DNA from: JAJBWD01 sp041670885
GTDB lineage: Bacteria; Bacillota; Clostridia; Clostridiales; Clostridiaceae
DNA length: 6,218 bases
Assembly: GCA_041670885.1 (NCBI GenBank)
Contig: JBAXYJ010000178.1
Coordinates: forward strand, 1-6,218
Reading direction: 5' to 3'
Shown here: piece by piece, positions 1 through 6,165 of the stretch
Numbering within the stretch: position 1 is the first letter of the stretch
How the letters are laid out: every line of letters begins with the position of its first letter
Program-made: the position numbers and the translations under genes
Notes under the pieces: generated by a model
What the model was told of the DNA's origin: nothing
Seen by the model: only the letters and a program-made list of their open reading frames with translations
Databases searched by the model: none

Positions 1-3
1 ACA

Positions 4-40
4 ATATCGTAATATATAGATATAACAATAATATTAATAT
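4..40 (+). promoter_or_regulatory. candidate operator/promoter region of the arsR-like operon
   Basis: This AT-rich stretch lies directly upstream of the repressor gene. It contains an interrupted dyad, ATATC at 4-8 and GATAT at 19-23 separated by 10 bp, and a perfect palindrome ATATTAATAT at 31-40. A TATAAC at 21-26 could be a -10 box; its -35 would fall at or before the window edge and cannot be judged. ArsR-family repressors usually bind AT-rich imperfect dyads overlapping their own promoter, so the position is right. Short dyads are expected by chance in such AT-rich sequence, so this is a tentative call. Confidence 0.25.
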
Positions 41-54
41 CCGGAGGATGAAAA

Positions 55-339
55 ATGAATAACAATTTTAAAGAATACAATGAAATTGCTGAGCTTTTAA
101 AGGTTATTGCGCACCCGGTAAGGCTTTGTATAATAAATGGGTTAATTAACAAAGGAAAATGCAATGTAGGCTATATGCAAAACTGTTTAGATATTCCTCA
201 ATCTACCATATCCACACATTTATCAAAACTTAGAGCCTATGGCATTATTGAAGGCGAGAGAAATGGTCTTGAAATAAACTATAGAGTTAAAGACCTAAGA
301 GTTATTAAAATAGTGAATGATTTAATAATTAGTAAATAG
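55..339 (+). CDS. ArsR/SmtB-family winged-helix transcriptional repressor, probably thiol/persulfide responsive
   Basis: A 94-residue cytosolic DNA-binding protein, the usual size for a minimal ArsR-family dimer. The family core is visible: AHPVRLCIINGL (residues 19-30) in the second helix, IPQSTISTHLSKLRAYGII (47-65) as the turn and recognition helix of the HTH, and GERNGLEINYRV (67-78) as the beta-hairpin wing. The ATG is preceded by GGAGG at 43-47 with a 7-nt gap, which fixes the start. Aligned by eye with E. coli ArsR, the metal-binding ELCVCDL stretch is replaced by KCNVGYM, so the CxC arsenite site is absent. Cysteines remain at 25, 36 and 44. The gene is followed after 15 nt by the sulfur-reductase fusion, so it most likely represses its own operon and responds to a sulfur signal by cysteine chemistry. 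Family membership is seen; the inducer is inferred. It also lacks the C-terminal Cys of the SqrR/BigR sensors, so if it senses persulfide it must use a different pair. Confidence 0.9.
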   Translation: MNNNFKEYNEIAELLKVIAHPVRLCIINGLINKGKCNVGYMQNCLDIPQSTISTHLSKLRAYGIIEGERNGLEINYRVKDLRVIKIVNDLIISK

Positions 340-354
340 ACGAGGAGGTATATT

Positions 355-2796
355 ATGGGTAAAAAAGTATTAATAGTAGGAGGAGTCGCAGGAGGTGCAT
401 CCTGTGCTGCCAGACTAAGAAGGTTAGATGAAGAAGCTGAAATTATCATGTTTGAAAGAGGAGAATATATTTCTTTTGCCAACTGCGGACTTCCTTATTA
501 TATTGGAGGAACGATAAAGGAAAGAGAAAAGCTTTTAGTTCAGACTCCGGAGGCTATGAAGGCCAGATTTAATATAGATGTAAGAGTAAATTCTGATGTA
601 GTTAAAGTAGACACAGATAATAAAGCAGTATATGTGAATTCAAAGGTTAAAGGAGAATATAAAGAATCCTATGATTATTTAGTTCTGTCTCCCGGTGCTA
701 AGCCTTATATTCCTGATATCCCGGGATATAAGGAAGAAAGAATATTTACACTTAGAAACATTCCGGATACCGACAGGATTAAAAGGTTTATTGATGAGGA
801 AAACCCATCTTCTGCTATAGTTATAGGCGGAGGATTTATAGGAATAGAAATGGCAGAAAATCTTACTGAAAAAGGGATTAAGGTAACTATAGTTGAGGCT
901 GCACCACATATCATGGCACCTTTTGATGCAGATATGATAGCAATAGGAGAAAAAGAGTTAGAGGATAATGGAATAAACATTGTACTAAATAATGGCATAA
1001 GTGGTTTTCAGCAAAATGAAAATGGATTGACTGCACTGCTTCAAAGCGGGGATAAGATAACTTCAGACTTTGTTGTTATGGCAATTGGTGTTAAGCCGGA
1101 CACGGATTTTCTAAGCGGAAGTAAAATAGAACTGGGAGCTAAAGGACATATTAAGGTAAATAAAAACTTGGAGACCAGCCGTGAGAATGTTTTTGCAGCA
1201 GGAGATGCAGTAGAAGTAACAGATTATATTAACGGTCAGATTTCATATGTTCCCTTGGCAGGGCCTGCAAATAAAATGGGAAGAATAGTAGCTGATAACA
1301 TTTCAGGAATAAAATCAACCTACAAGGGAACTTTAGGGACTTCAATAATAAAGATGTTTAATATGACCGGAGCTGCTGTTGGAAATAACGAAAGAACCCT
1401 AAAAAGATTAAATATTCCATATAAGGTTATATATGCTCACCCTGCATCCCACGCCACCTATTATCCAGGAGGAGATCCCCTTTCACTAAAGCTTTTATTT
1501 AACATGAAGGGCGATATTTTAGGAGCACAGATTTTTGGATACACAGGAGTGGATAAGAGGATAGATGATATAGCAGCAGTTATAAGGTTAAAGGGTAAGG
1601 TATCAGATCTTACTGAATTAGAACTTGCCTATGCTCCTCCCTATTCATCTGCTAAGGACCCTGTTAATATGGCAGGGTACATCGCAGAGAACGTAATTAC
1701 AGGCAAGAATGACGTGATAACCTATGAGGACATAGTAAACAGAGACAGAGATAAAACTGTTTTACTTGATGTCAGAACTAAAATTGAAGTAGATAATGGG
1801 TATATAGATAATGCTGTAAATATTGATGTAAATGAGCTTAGAGGAAGATTAAATGAACTTGATAAAGATAAGGAATATCTGGTTTATTGTAAGGTAGGTT
1901 TAAGAGGCTATATAGCAGCTAGAATCCTTCTTCAAAATGGATTCAAAGCAAAGAACCTGACCGGTGGATATGAAACTTATAAGGCAGCTTCTTTTGTGCC
2001 AAAGGGAATTAAAAATGATAAAAATTTTGTTAAAGAAATAAAAACAAATGAAACAAAAATTAAATTTGATAAAGAGCTGGATGCAGAAGGACTTTGCTGC
2101 CCGGGACCTCTTATGCAGACGAACCTGAATATAAGTGAAATGAAATTGGGAGAAGTACTTAAGGTAAATGCCACAGATCCGGGCTTCTATGAGGATATAA
2201 AGTCCTGGTGCAAAAATACCGGCAATGATTTAATAAATGTTTCAAAGGGGGGGCCGAAAATAACAGCTTATATTAAAAAAGGTGAAATGAAAGAAAAAGA
2301 AGCTGCAGCTGCAGCTGCAGTGGCTAATGATAATAAGACTATAGTAGTATTCAGCGGAGACTTAGATAAAGCTATTGCTGCATTTATAATTGCAAATGGA
2401 GCCAGTTCAATGAGGAAAAAGGTTACAATGTTCTTTACCTTCTGGGGACTGAATATTTTAAGAAAAGAAGAGAAGATAAATGTGAAAAAAGGCTTTATGG
2501 ACAAAATGTTTGGAAGCATGATGCCAAGAGGAAGCAAAAAGCTTAAGCTTTCGAATATGAATATGATGGGAATGGGTCCGAAGATGATCAGAAGGGTTAT
2601 GAAGGATAAAAATATTACATCCTTAGAAGAGCTGATAAAATCGGCCATTGATGGAGGAATAAATATCGTTGCCTGCCAGATGTCTATGGATGTTATGGGA
2701 ATAAAAAAGGAAGAACTGATAGACGGAGTAAAAATAGGCGGAGTTGGGTACTACCTGGGAGAAGCTGAAGAATCAAATGTAAATTTATTTATATAA
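355..2796 (+). CDS. four-module CoA-disulfide/persulfide reductase - rhodanese - TusA - DsrE2 fusion
   Basis: An 813-residue cytosolic flavoprotein for disulfide or persulfide reduction and sulfur transfer. Residues 1-325 are the FAD/NAD(P)H module: dinucleotide motif VGGVAGGAS (8-16), redox motif SFANCGLPYY with Cys44 (the single-Cys CoADR type), second Rossmann motif IGGGFIGIEMAENL (157-170) and FAD motif FAAGDAVEV (280-288). Residues 327-440 are the dimerisation domain, with Tyr369/370 and Tyr426 where CoADRs have partner-subunit tyrosines. A rhodanese follows (about 453-548): DVR at 472-474 and a six-residue loop CKVGLR from Cys512. TusA (about 572-642) has CPGP with Cys582, plus Cys581 and Cys619. 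After an Ala-rich linker (649-657), residues 661-813 form a DsrE2-like domain with VVFSGDLDKA, FFTFWGLNIL and ACQMSMDVMG (Cys774). AGGAGG at 343-348, 6 nt before the ATG, sets the start; the gene is co-transcribed with the upstream repressor. Fusions of CoADR and rhodanese are known to reduce CoA persulfide or polysulfide; the order of sulfur transfer is inferred. No signal peptide is seen. Confidence 0.93.
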   Translation: MGKKVLIVGGVAGGASCAARLRRLDEEAEIIMFERGEYISFANCGLPYYIGGTIKEREKLLVQTPEAMKARFNIDVRVNSDVVKVDTDNKAVYVNSKVKGEYKESYDYLVLSPGAKPYIPDIPGYKEERIFTLRNIPDTDRIKRFIDEENPSSAIVIGGGFIGIEMAENLTEKGIKVTIVEAAPHIMAPFDADMIAIGEKELEDNGINIVLNNGISGFQQNENGLTALLQSGDKITSDFVVMAIGVKPDTDFLSGSKIELGAKGHIKVNKNLETSRENVFAAGDAVEVTDYINGQISYVPLAGPANKMGRIVADNISGIKSTYKGTLGTSIIKMFNMTGAAVGNNERTLKRLNIPYKVIYAHPASHATYYPGGDPLSLKLLFNMKGDILGAQIFGYTGVDKRIDDIAAVIRLKGKVSDLTELELAYAPPYSSAKDPVNMAGYIAENVITGKNDVITYEDIVNRDRDKTVLLDVRTKIEVDNGYIDNAVNIDVNELRGRLNELDKDKEYLVYCKVGLRGYIAARILLQNGFKAKNLTGGYETYKAASFVPKGIKNDKNFVKEIKTNETKIKFDKELDAEGLCCPGPLMQTNLNISEMKLGEVLKVNATDPGFYEDIKSWCKNTGNDLINVSKGGPKITAYIKKGEMKEKEAAAAAAVANDNKTIVVFSGDLDKAIAAFIIANGASSMRKKVTMFFTFWGLNILRKEEKINVKKGFMDKMFGSMMPRGSKKLKLSNMNMMGMGPKMIRRVMKDKNITSLEELIKSAIDGGINIVACQMSMDVMGIKKEELIDGVKIGGVGYYLGEAEESNVNLFI
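2247..2253 (+). other. G7 homopolymer tract in the TusA-DsrE2 junction
   Basis: Seven consecutive Gs cover the end of Lys631 and the codons of Gly632 and Gly633, just past the TusA core. This is an unusual run in such AT-rich DNA. Loss of one G gives a TAA after residue 635; gain of one G (or a -1 ribosomal slip) gives a TAA after residue 640. Either would leave a CoADR-rhodanese-TusA protein without the DsrE2 domain. The frame is intact here. Slippage is an inference; the run may simply encode Gly-Gly. Confidence 0.4.
2302..2320 (+). repeat. (GCTGCA)x3 Ala-codon repeat forming an 18-bp palindrome
   Basis: Three tandem GCTGCA hexamers (2302-2319) encode Ala650-Ala655 in the linker between the TusA and DsrE2 modules. 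Bases 2303-2320 are a perfect 18-bp palindrome made of three CTGCAG units, so the mRNA could fold here. Gain or loss of hexamers would change linker length in frame by two Ala at a time, so length variation between strains would be tolerated. The repeat is seen directly; variability is inferred. Confidence 0.8.
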
Positions 2797-2813
2797 AATT
2801 ACAATTTTATAGC

Positions 2814-2845
2814 ATAAGAAGTCCATTAGGACTTCTTATTTTTTT
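2814..2845 (+). terminator. Rho-independent terminator of the arsR-reductase operon
   Basis: A perfect 11-bp stem, ATAAGAAGTCC (2814-2824) and GGACTTCTTAT (2829-2839), closes on the loop ATTA and runs into seven Ts (2839-2845). It begins 17 nt after the reductase stop codon, so the two-gene operon ends here and relQ is expected to have its own promoter. Confidence 0.93.
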
Positions 2846-2849
2846 CTGA

Positions 2850-2891
2850 ATATTGTATTATATATAAAAGGACACAATACAAAATAGGAGG
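2850..2891 (+). promoter_or_regulatory. candidate relQ promoter/leader with dyad and strong RBS
   Basis: The roughly 50 nt between the terminator U-run and relQ must hold its promoter unless transcription reads through. TATTAT (2856-2861), TATATA (2861-2866) and TATAAA (2863-2868) are possible -10 boxes, but none has a convincing TTGACA-like -35, and for the downstream ones the -35 would fall in the terminator T-run. A 7-bp inverted repeat, TTGTATT (2853-2859) and AATACAA (2876-2882), spans the interval. AGGAGG at 2886-2891 is the RBS, 6 nt from the ATG. The RBS is firm; the promoter and dyad are tentative. Confidence 0.3.
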
Positions 2892-2897
2892 ATTATT

Positions 2898-3689
2898 ATG
2901 CCGGTTAGAAAATGGAATGATTTCTTATTTCCTTATGAACAGGCATCTGAGGAGCTTAAGGTAAAGTTTAGAAGCATAAGAACAGAATATAGATTAAGAA
3001 ATGAGTACTCGCCTGTTGAGTTTGTTACAGGAAGAGTTAAGGAAATATCCTCAATAATTGAAAAAGCAAAAAAATTCAATATGCCATTAGACAGAATTGA
3101 GTATGAAATGGAGGACATAACCGGCATTAGGATAATGTGCCAGTTTGTTGATGATATTCAAAAGGTAGTTGAAATACTTAGGAACAGGAAAGATATGCAG
3201 ATTATATATGAAAAGGACTATATTAAAAACGTTAAGGAAAGTGGTTACAGGAGCTATCATGTGATAATAAAATACCCTGTAAATATGGCAGAAGGAACTA
3301 AGGAAATACTGGCAGAGCTGCAGATAAGAACGCTGGCTATGAACTTCTGGGCGACAATTGAGCATTCCTTAAATTATAAATTCAGGCATTCACTTCCGGA
3401 CAGTTTAAGGGAAAAGCTTAAAGCGGCTGCTGAATCTGCCTTTCAGCTGGATCAGACTATGCTGGAGATAAAAGATGATATTAAAGATGCTCAGCAGCTA
3501 TTTGAGGTTAAATCTTCCTTAGTATCTGATATAATGAATAATATTTTAACTCTTTCATCTATTGGAAAAGAAATTGAATCACTCAGATATCAGGGGGAGC
3601 TTAGAAAGCTTATTGATGAAGGAGAAATTCAGGAACTTAAAGTTCTTTTAAATTCCACTGAAAAAGCAATAGAAAGGTATAAAAAATAG
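2898..3689 (+). CDS. relQ: small alarmone synthetase, RelQ/SAS1-type GTP pyrophosphokinase
   Basis: A 263-residue cytosolic enzyme that transfers pyrophosphate from ATP to GTP or GDP to make (p)ppGpp. There is a synthetase domain only: no HD hydrolase, TGS or ACT domains, which excludes a long RelA/Rsh. The sequence tracks B. subtilis SAS1 (YjbM) closely from memory: FPYEQASEELKVK (11-23), SPVEFVTGRVK (38-48), EDITGIRIMCQFVDDIQ (72-88), KESGYRSYH (113-121) and ELQIRTLAMNFWATIEHSLNYK (140-161). Asp73 and Glu140 match the Mg-binding Asp and catalytic Glu. Residues reported to bind the allosteric pppGpp in SAS1 have counterparts at Lys21, Arg25 (Lys in SAS1), Arg28, Glu41, Phe42, Thr44 and Asn149, so tetrameric, pppGpp-activated behaviour is likely. 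The protein is about 50 residues longer than SAS1, with a charged, probably helical C-terminus (about 212-263). AGGAGG at 2886-2891 sets the start. It sits alone between two terminators. Degradation of the alarmone must be done elsewhere in the genome. Confidence 0.95.
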   Translation: MPVRKWNDFLFPYEQASEELKVKFRSIRTEYRLRNEYSPVEFVTGRVKEISSIIEKAKKFNMPLDRIEYEMEDITGIRIMCQFVDDIQKVVEILRNRKDMQIIYEKDYIKNVKESGYRSYHVIIKYPVNMAEGTKEILAELQIRTLAMNFWATIEHSLNYKFRHSLPDSLREKLKAAAESAFQLDQTMLEIKDDIKDAQQLFEVKSSLVSDIMNNILTLSSIGKEIESLRYQGELRKLIDEGEIQELKVLLNSTEKAIERYKK

Positions 3690-3708
3690 GACCATAGGTC
3701 CTATTTTT
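3681..3708. terminator. bidirectional Rho-independent terminator between relQ and leuS
   Basis: A perfect 12-bp stem, AAAAATAGGACC (3682-3693) and GGTCCTATTTTT (3697-3708), closes on a 3-nt ATA loop. The A-tract on one side and T-tract on the other give a U-run in whichever direction it is read: TTTTT (3704-3708) after relQ, and six Us (complement of 3681-3686) after leuS. The relQ stop codon TAG (3687-3689) lies inside the stem. Only 37 nt separate the two convergent stop codons, so this one hairpin appears to serve both genes. Confidence 0.9.
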
Positions 3709-3726
3709 ATTAACTATATAATTTCC

Positions 3727-6165
3727 TCATTTTGCTACTATATTAACAAGTCTTCCTTTAATTATAATAACCTTTTTTATATCCAGGCTGCCAAGAGCCT
3801 TTTTAACTTCTTCAGATTGAAGTGAAATTTTCTTTATTTCTTCTTCTGGCATGCCCTGAGGAATATTTATTCTGTCCTTAATTTTACCGTTTACCTGAAC
3901 TGCAATTTCAACTTCATCTTTAATAAGAGCTTTTTCATCAAAGACAGGCCAAGGATTATTAAATACTGAAAACTCCATACCTGATTTTTCCCACATTTCC
4001 TCTCCAAAATGAGGAGCAAAAGGAGCTAAAAGCAGGATGAAATCCTTAACTACAGTTTTAAGGAAAGATTTATTAATGTTTTCCTCTGAAGTATATTTTG
4101 ATATTGCATTTGTAAGTTCCATAAGCCTTGCTATAGATGTATTAAACTGCATAATTTCAGTATCACTTGTTACAGACTTTATTGAACTATGCCTCCAGTA
4201 GTTTAATTCCTTTTCTTCTTTATCTATAGTGTTTTTGCCAGGCTTTTCTGATTTTATTTTCTCTAGGGAAATGTCAAGAATTCTTTCGATTCTTTCCATA
4301 TACCTGTTAACTCCCTTTATTCCATCATCACTCCAGGCACCGCCCTCAGAATATCCAAAACCAAACATCAAGTACATTCTAAATACATCAGCACCGTATA
4401 GGGTGATATATTCATCCGGTGATATAGTATTTCCCTTTGATTTACTCATCTTTAGACCATCCGGGCCTAAGATTAGCCCCTGATGTCTTAATGATTTAAA
4501 TGGCTCATCAAAGTTCAGGTATCCCATATCTCTTAATGCCTTGTTTATAAATCTGGCATAAAGAAGATGCATACATGCATGCTCCGGTCCCCCAACATAC
4601 ATATCAACCGGCAGCATTTTATCTGCTTTTTCTTTATCAAAGGCTCTTTCACTGTTTTTATTGTCTACATATCTTAGATAGTACCAGGAAGAGCATACAA
4701 AGGTGTCTAAAGTATCTGCCTCTCTTTTTGCTTTGCCTCCACATATTGGACATGTTGTATTCATAAATTCCTCAGATTTTAAAAGAGGCGATTTACCATC
4801 CGGAGAAAATTCTACATCGTAAGGAAGCTTAACCGGTAAATCATTTTCTGGGACCGGGACTGTTCCGCACTTCTCACAATATACTATTGGAATAGGGGCT
4901 CCCCAGTATCTCTGGCGGGAAACCAGCCAGTCTCTTAGTCTATAATTTACTTTAAAAGAACCAAGGCCTTTTAATTGCAGCTTTTCAACTACCTTTACTT
5001 TACCTTCATCAGTTGTTAAACCGTTAAACTCTTCAGAATTTATCATTTTCCCGTGTTCTGTGTAAGGAAGACTGTCTCCTCCTTCAATAACTCTCTCTAT
5101 AGGAAGATTGAATTTTTCAGCAAACTCATAGTCTCTTTCATCATGAGCAGGAACAGCCATAACAGCTCCGGTTCCATATGTTACAAGAACATAATCTGCT
5201 ATCCAGATAGGAACCTTTCTGCCGTTAATTGGATTTATTGCATAGGAGCCTGTAAATACTCCTGTTTTTTCTTTTGTGTTTGACTGTCTTTCTATTTCAG
5301 TCTGAAGCTTAGCTTCCTCTTTATACTTTAAAACAGCATCTAAGCATTCCGGCTTTGTTAATTTGTCTACTAATTCATTTTCCGGAGCTAAAACCGCGTA
5401 GGTAACACCAAATAGTGTATCTACTCTGGTTGTAAATACATCAAAAGATAGATTACTGTCACAAACATTAAATGAAACCTGGGCTCCTATCGATTTTCCT
5501 ATCCAGTGTCTCTGCATTGCTTTTGTTTTTTCAGGCCAGTCTAATGTATCCAGCTTATCTAAAAGCTCATCAGCATAGTCTGTAATCTTAAAGAACCACT
5601 GAGTCAAATCTTTTTTAGTAACTAAAGTCCCGCATCTTTCACAGGCACCATCTACTACCTGCTCGTTTGCGAGAACTGTGTTGCAGGACGGACACCAGTT
5701 AACAGGAGCCTTTTTCCTATAGGCCAAGCCCCTTTCGTATAGTTTTAAGAAAACCCATTGAGTCCATTTGTAATAATCCGGTTTACAGGTTACAACCTCA
5801 TGATCCCAGTCAAACATAGCACCCATAGCCTTAAGCTGTTTTTCCATGGTTTCTATGTTTTTATAGGTTGAATCTTTTGGATGAATTCCCGTTTTTATGG
5901 CATAGTTTTCTGCAGGAAGTCCAAAGGCATCAAATCCCATTGGCTGAAATACATTATAACCCTGCATTTTTTTCATCCTTGCCCAGGAATCTACAGGACC
6001 ATAATTAAACCAGTGACCTGCATGCAGGTTTCTGCCGCTGGGATATGAAAACATTTCTAATACGTACAGCTTTTTATCTAAATTTGTTTCATCAAATTTA
6101 TAAAGTTTTTTATCTTCCCATTTTTTTTGCCATTTCTTGTCGATTTCTGTACTATAATTTCCCAT
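3727..6165 (-). CDS. leuS: leucyl-tRNA synthetase (class Ia)
   Basis: An 812-residue cytosolic enzyme that charges tRNA-Leu with leucine using ATP and hydrolyses mischarged products. The HIGH signature is HAGH (48-51) in YPSGRNLHAGH, and the KMSKS loop is exact (572-576). The CP1 editing domain (about 225-405) has the Thr-rich TTRVDT (245-250) and GTGAVMAVPAHDERD (331-345), where Asp342 matches the editing Asp. Cysteines 158, 161, 175 and 178 form the first zinc knuckle; 430, 433, 472 and 475 form a second CxxC pair. WYYLRY (494-499) is typical of LeuRS. Only six residues separate the QGLIL segment from KMSKS, so the Leu-specific insertion of E. coli LeuRS is absent, as in B. subtilis. A C-terminal tRNA-binding domain ends in VQVNGKIKDRI (757-767) and a short final lobe. 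On the minus strand AGGAG (6177-6173) lies 7 nt before the ATG, supporting this start. The gene is complete, ends in TGA and is convergent with relQ. Confidence 0.98.
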   Translation of the reverse strand: MGNYSTEIDKKWQKKWEDKKLYKFDETNLDKKLYVLEMFSYPSGRNLHAGHWFNYGPVDSWARMKKMQGYNVFQPMGFDAFGLPAENYAIKTGIHPKDSTYKNIETMEKQLKAMGAMFDWDHEVVTCKPDYYKWTQWVFLKLYERGLAYRKKAPVNWCPSCNTVLANEQVVDGACERCGTLVTKKDLTQWFFKITDYADELLDKLDTLDWPEKTKAMQRHWIGKSIGAQVSFNVCDSNLSFDVFTTRVDTLFGVTYAVLAPENELVDKLTKPECLDAVLKYKEEAKLQTEIERQSNTKEKTGVFTGSYAINPINGRKVPIWIADYVLVTYGTGAVMAVPAHDERDYEFAEKFNLPIERVIEGGDSLPYTEHGKMINSEEFNGLTTDEGKVKVVEKLQLKGLGSFKVNYRLRDWLVSRQRYWGAPIPIVYCEKCGTVPVPENDLPVKLPYDVEFSPDGKSPLLKSEEFMNTTCPICGGKAKREADTLDTFVCSSWYYLRYVDNKNSERAFDKEKADKMLPVDMYVGGPEHACMHLLYARFINKALRDMGYLNFDEPFKSLRHQGLILGPDGLKMSKSKGNTISPDEYITLYGADVFRMYLMFGFGYSEGGAWSDDGIKGVNRYMERIERILDISLEKIKSEKPGKNTIDKEEKELNYWRHSSIKSVTSDTEIMQFNTSIARLMELTNAISKYTSEENINKSFLKTVVKDFILLLAPFAPHFGEEMWEKSGMEFSVFNNPWPVFDEKALIKDEVEIAVQVNGKIKDRINIPQGMPEEEIKKISLQSEEVKKALGSLDIKKVIIIKGRLVNIVAK

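Noticed and set aside
379..400. SD-like GGAGG sequences just inside the reductase gene, suggesting a later start
   Set aside because: These purine-rich bases encode the glycine-rich FAD motif GGVAGGAS. A later start would remove this essential motif, and the upstream ATG has its own AGGAGG.
679..998. Two overlapping minus-strand open frames inside the CoADR domain
   Set aside because: They lie opposite conserved FAD/NAD motifs and read as the complement of those codons, with no family resemblance.
2268..2648. 126-codon open frame on the minus strand inside the reductase fusion gene
   Set aside because: It is fully antisense to a strongly supported coding region, has low-complexity Ser/Ile/Phe-rich content and shows no recognisable domain.
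4229..5283. Plus-strand open frames of 63-84 codons within leuS
   Set aside because: They are antisense to conserved LeuRS segments, including the zinc and editing regions, and have no recognisable product.
2898..6165. A functional relQ-leuS stringent-response module
   Set aside because: The genes are convergent, separately expressed and divided by a bidirectional terminator, and both are common housekeeping or stress genes. The adjacency alone does not support a dedicated system.
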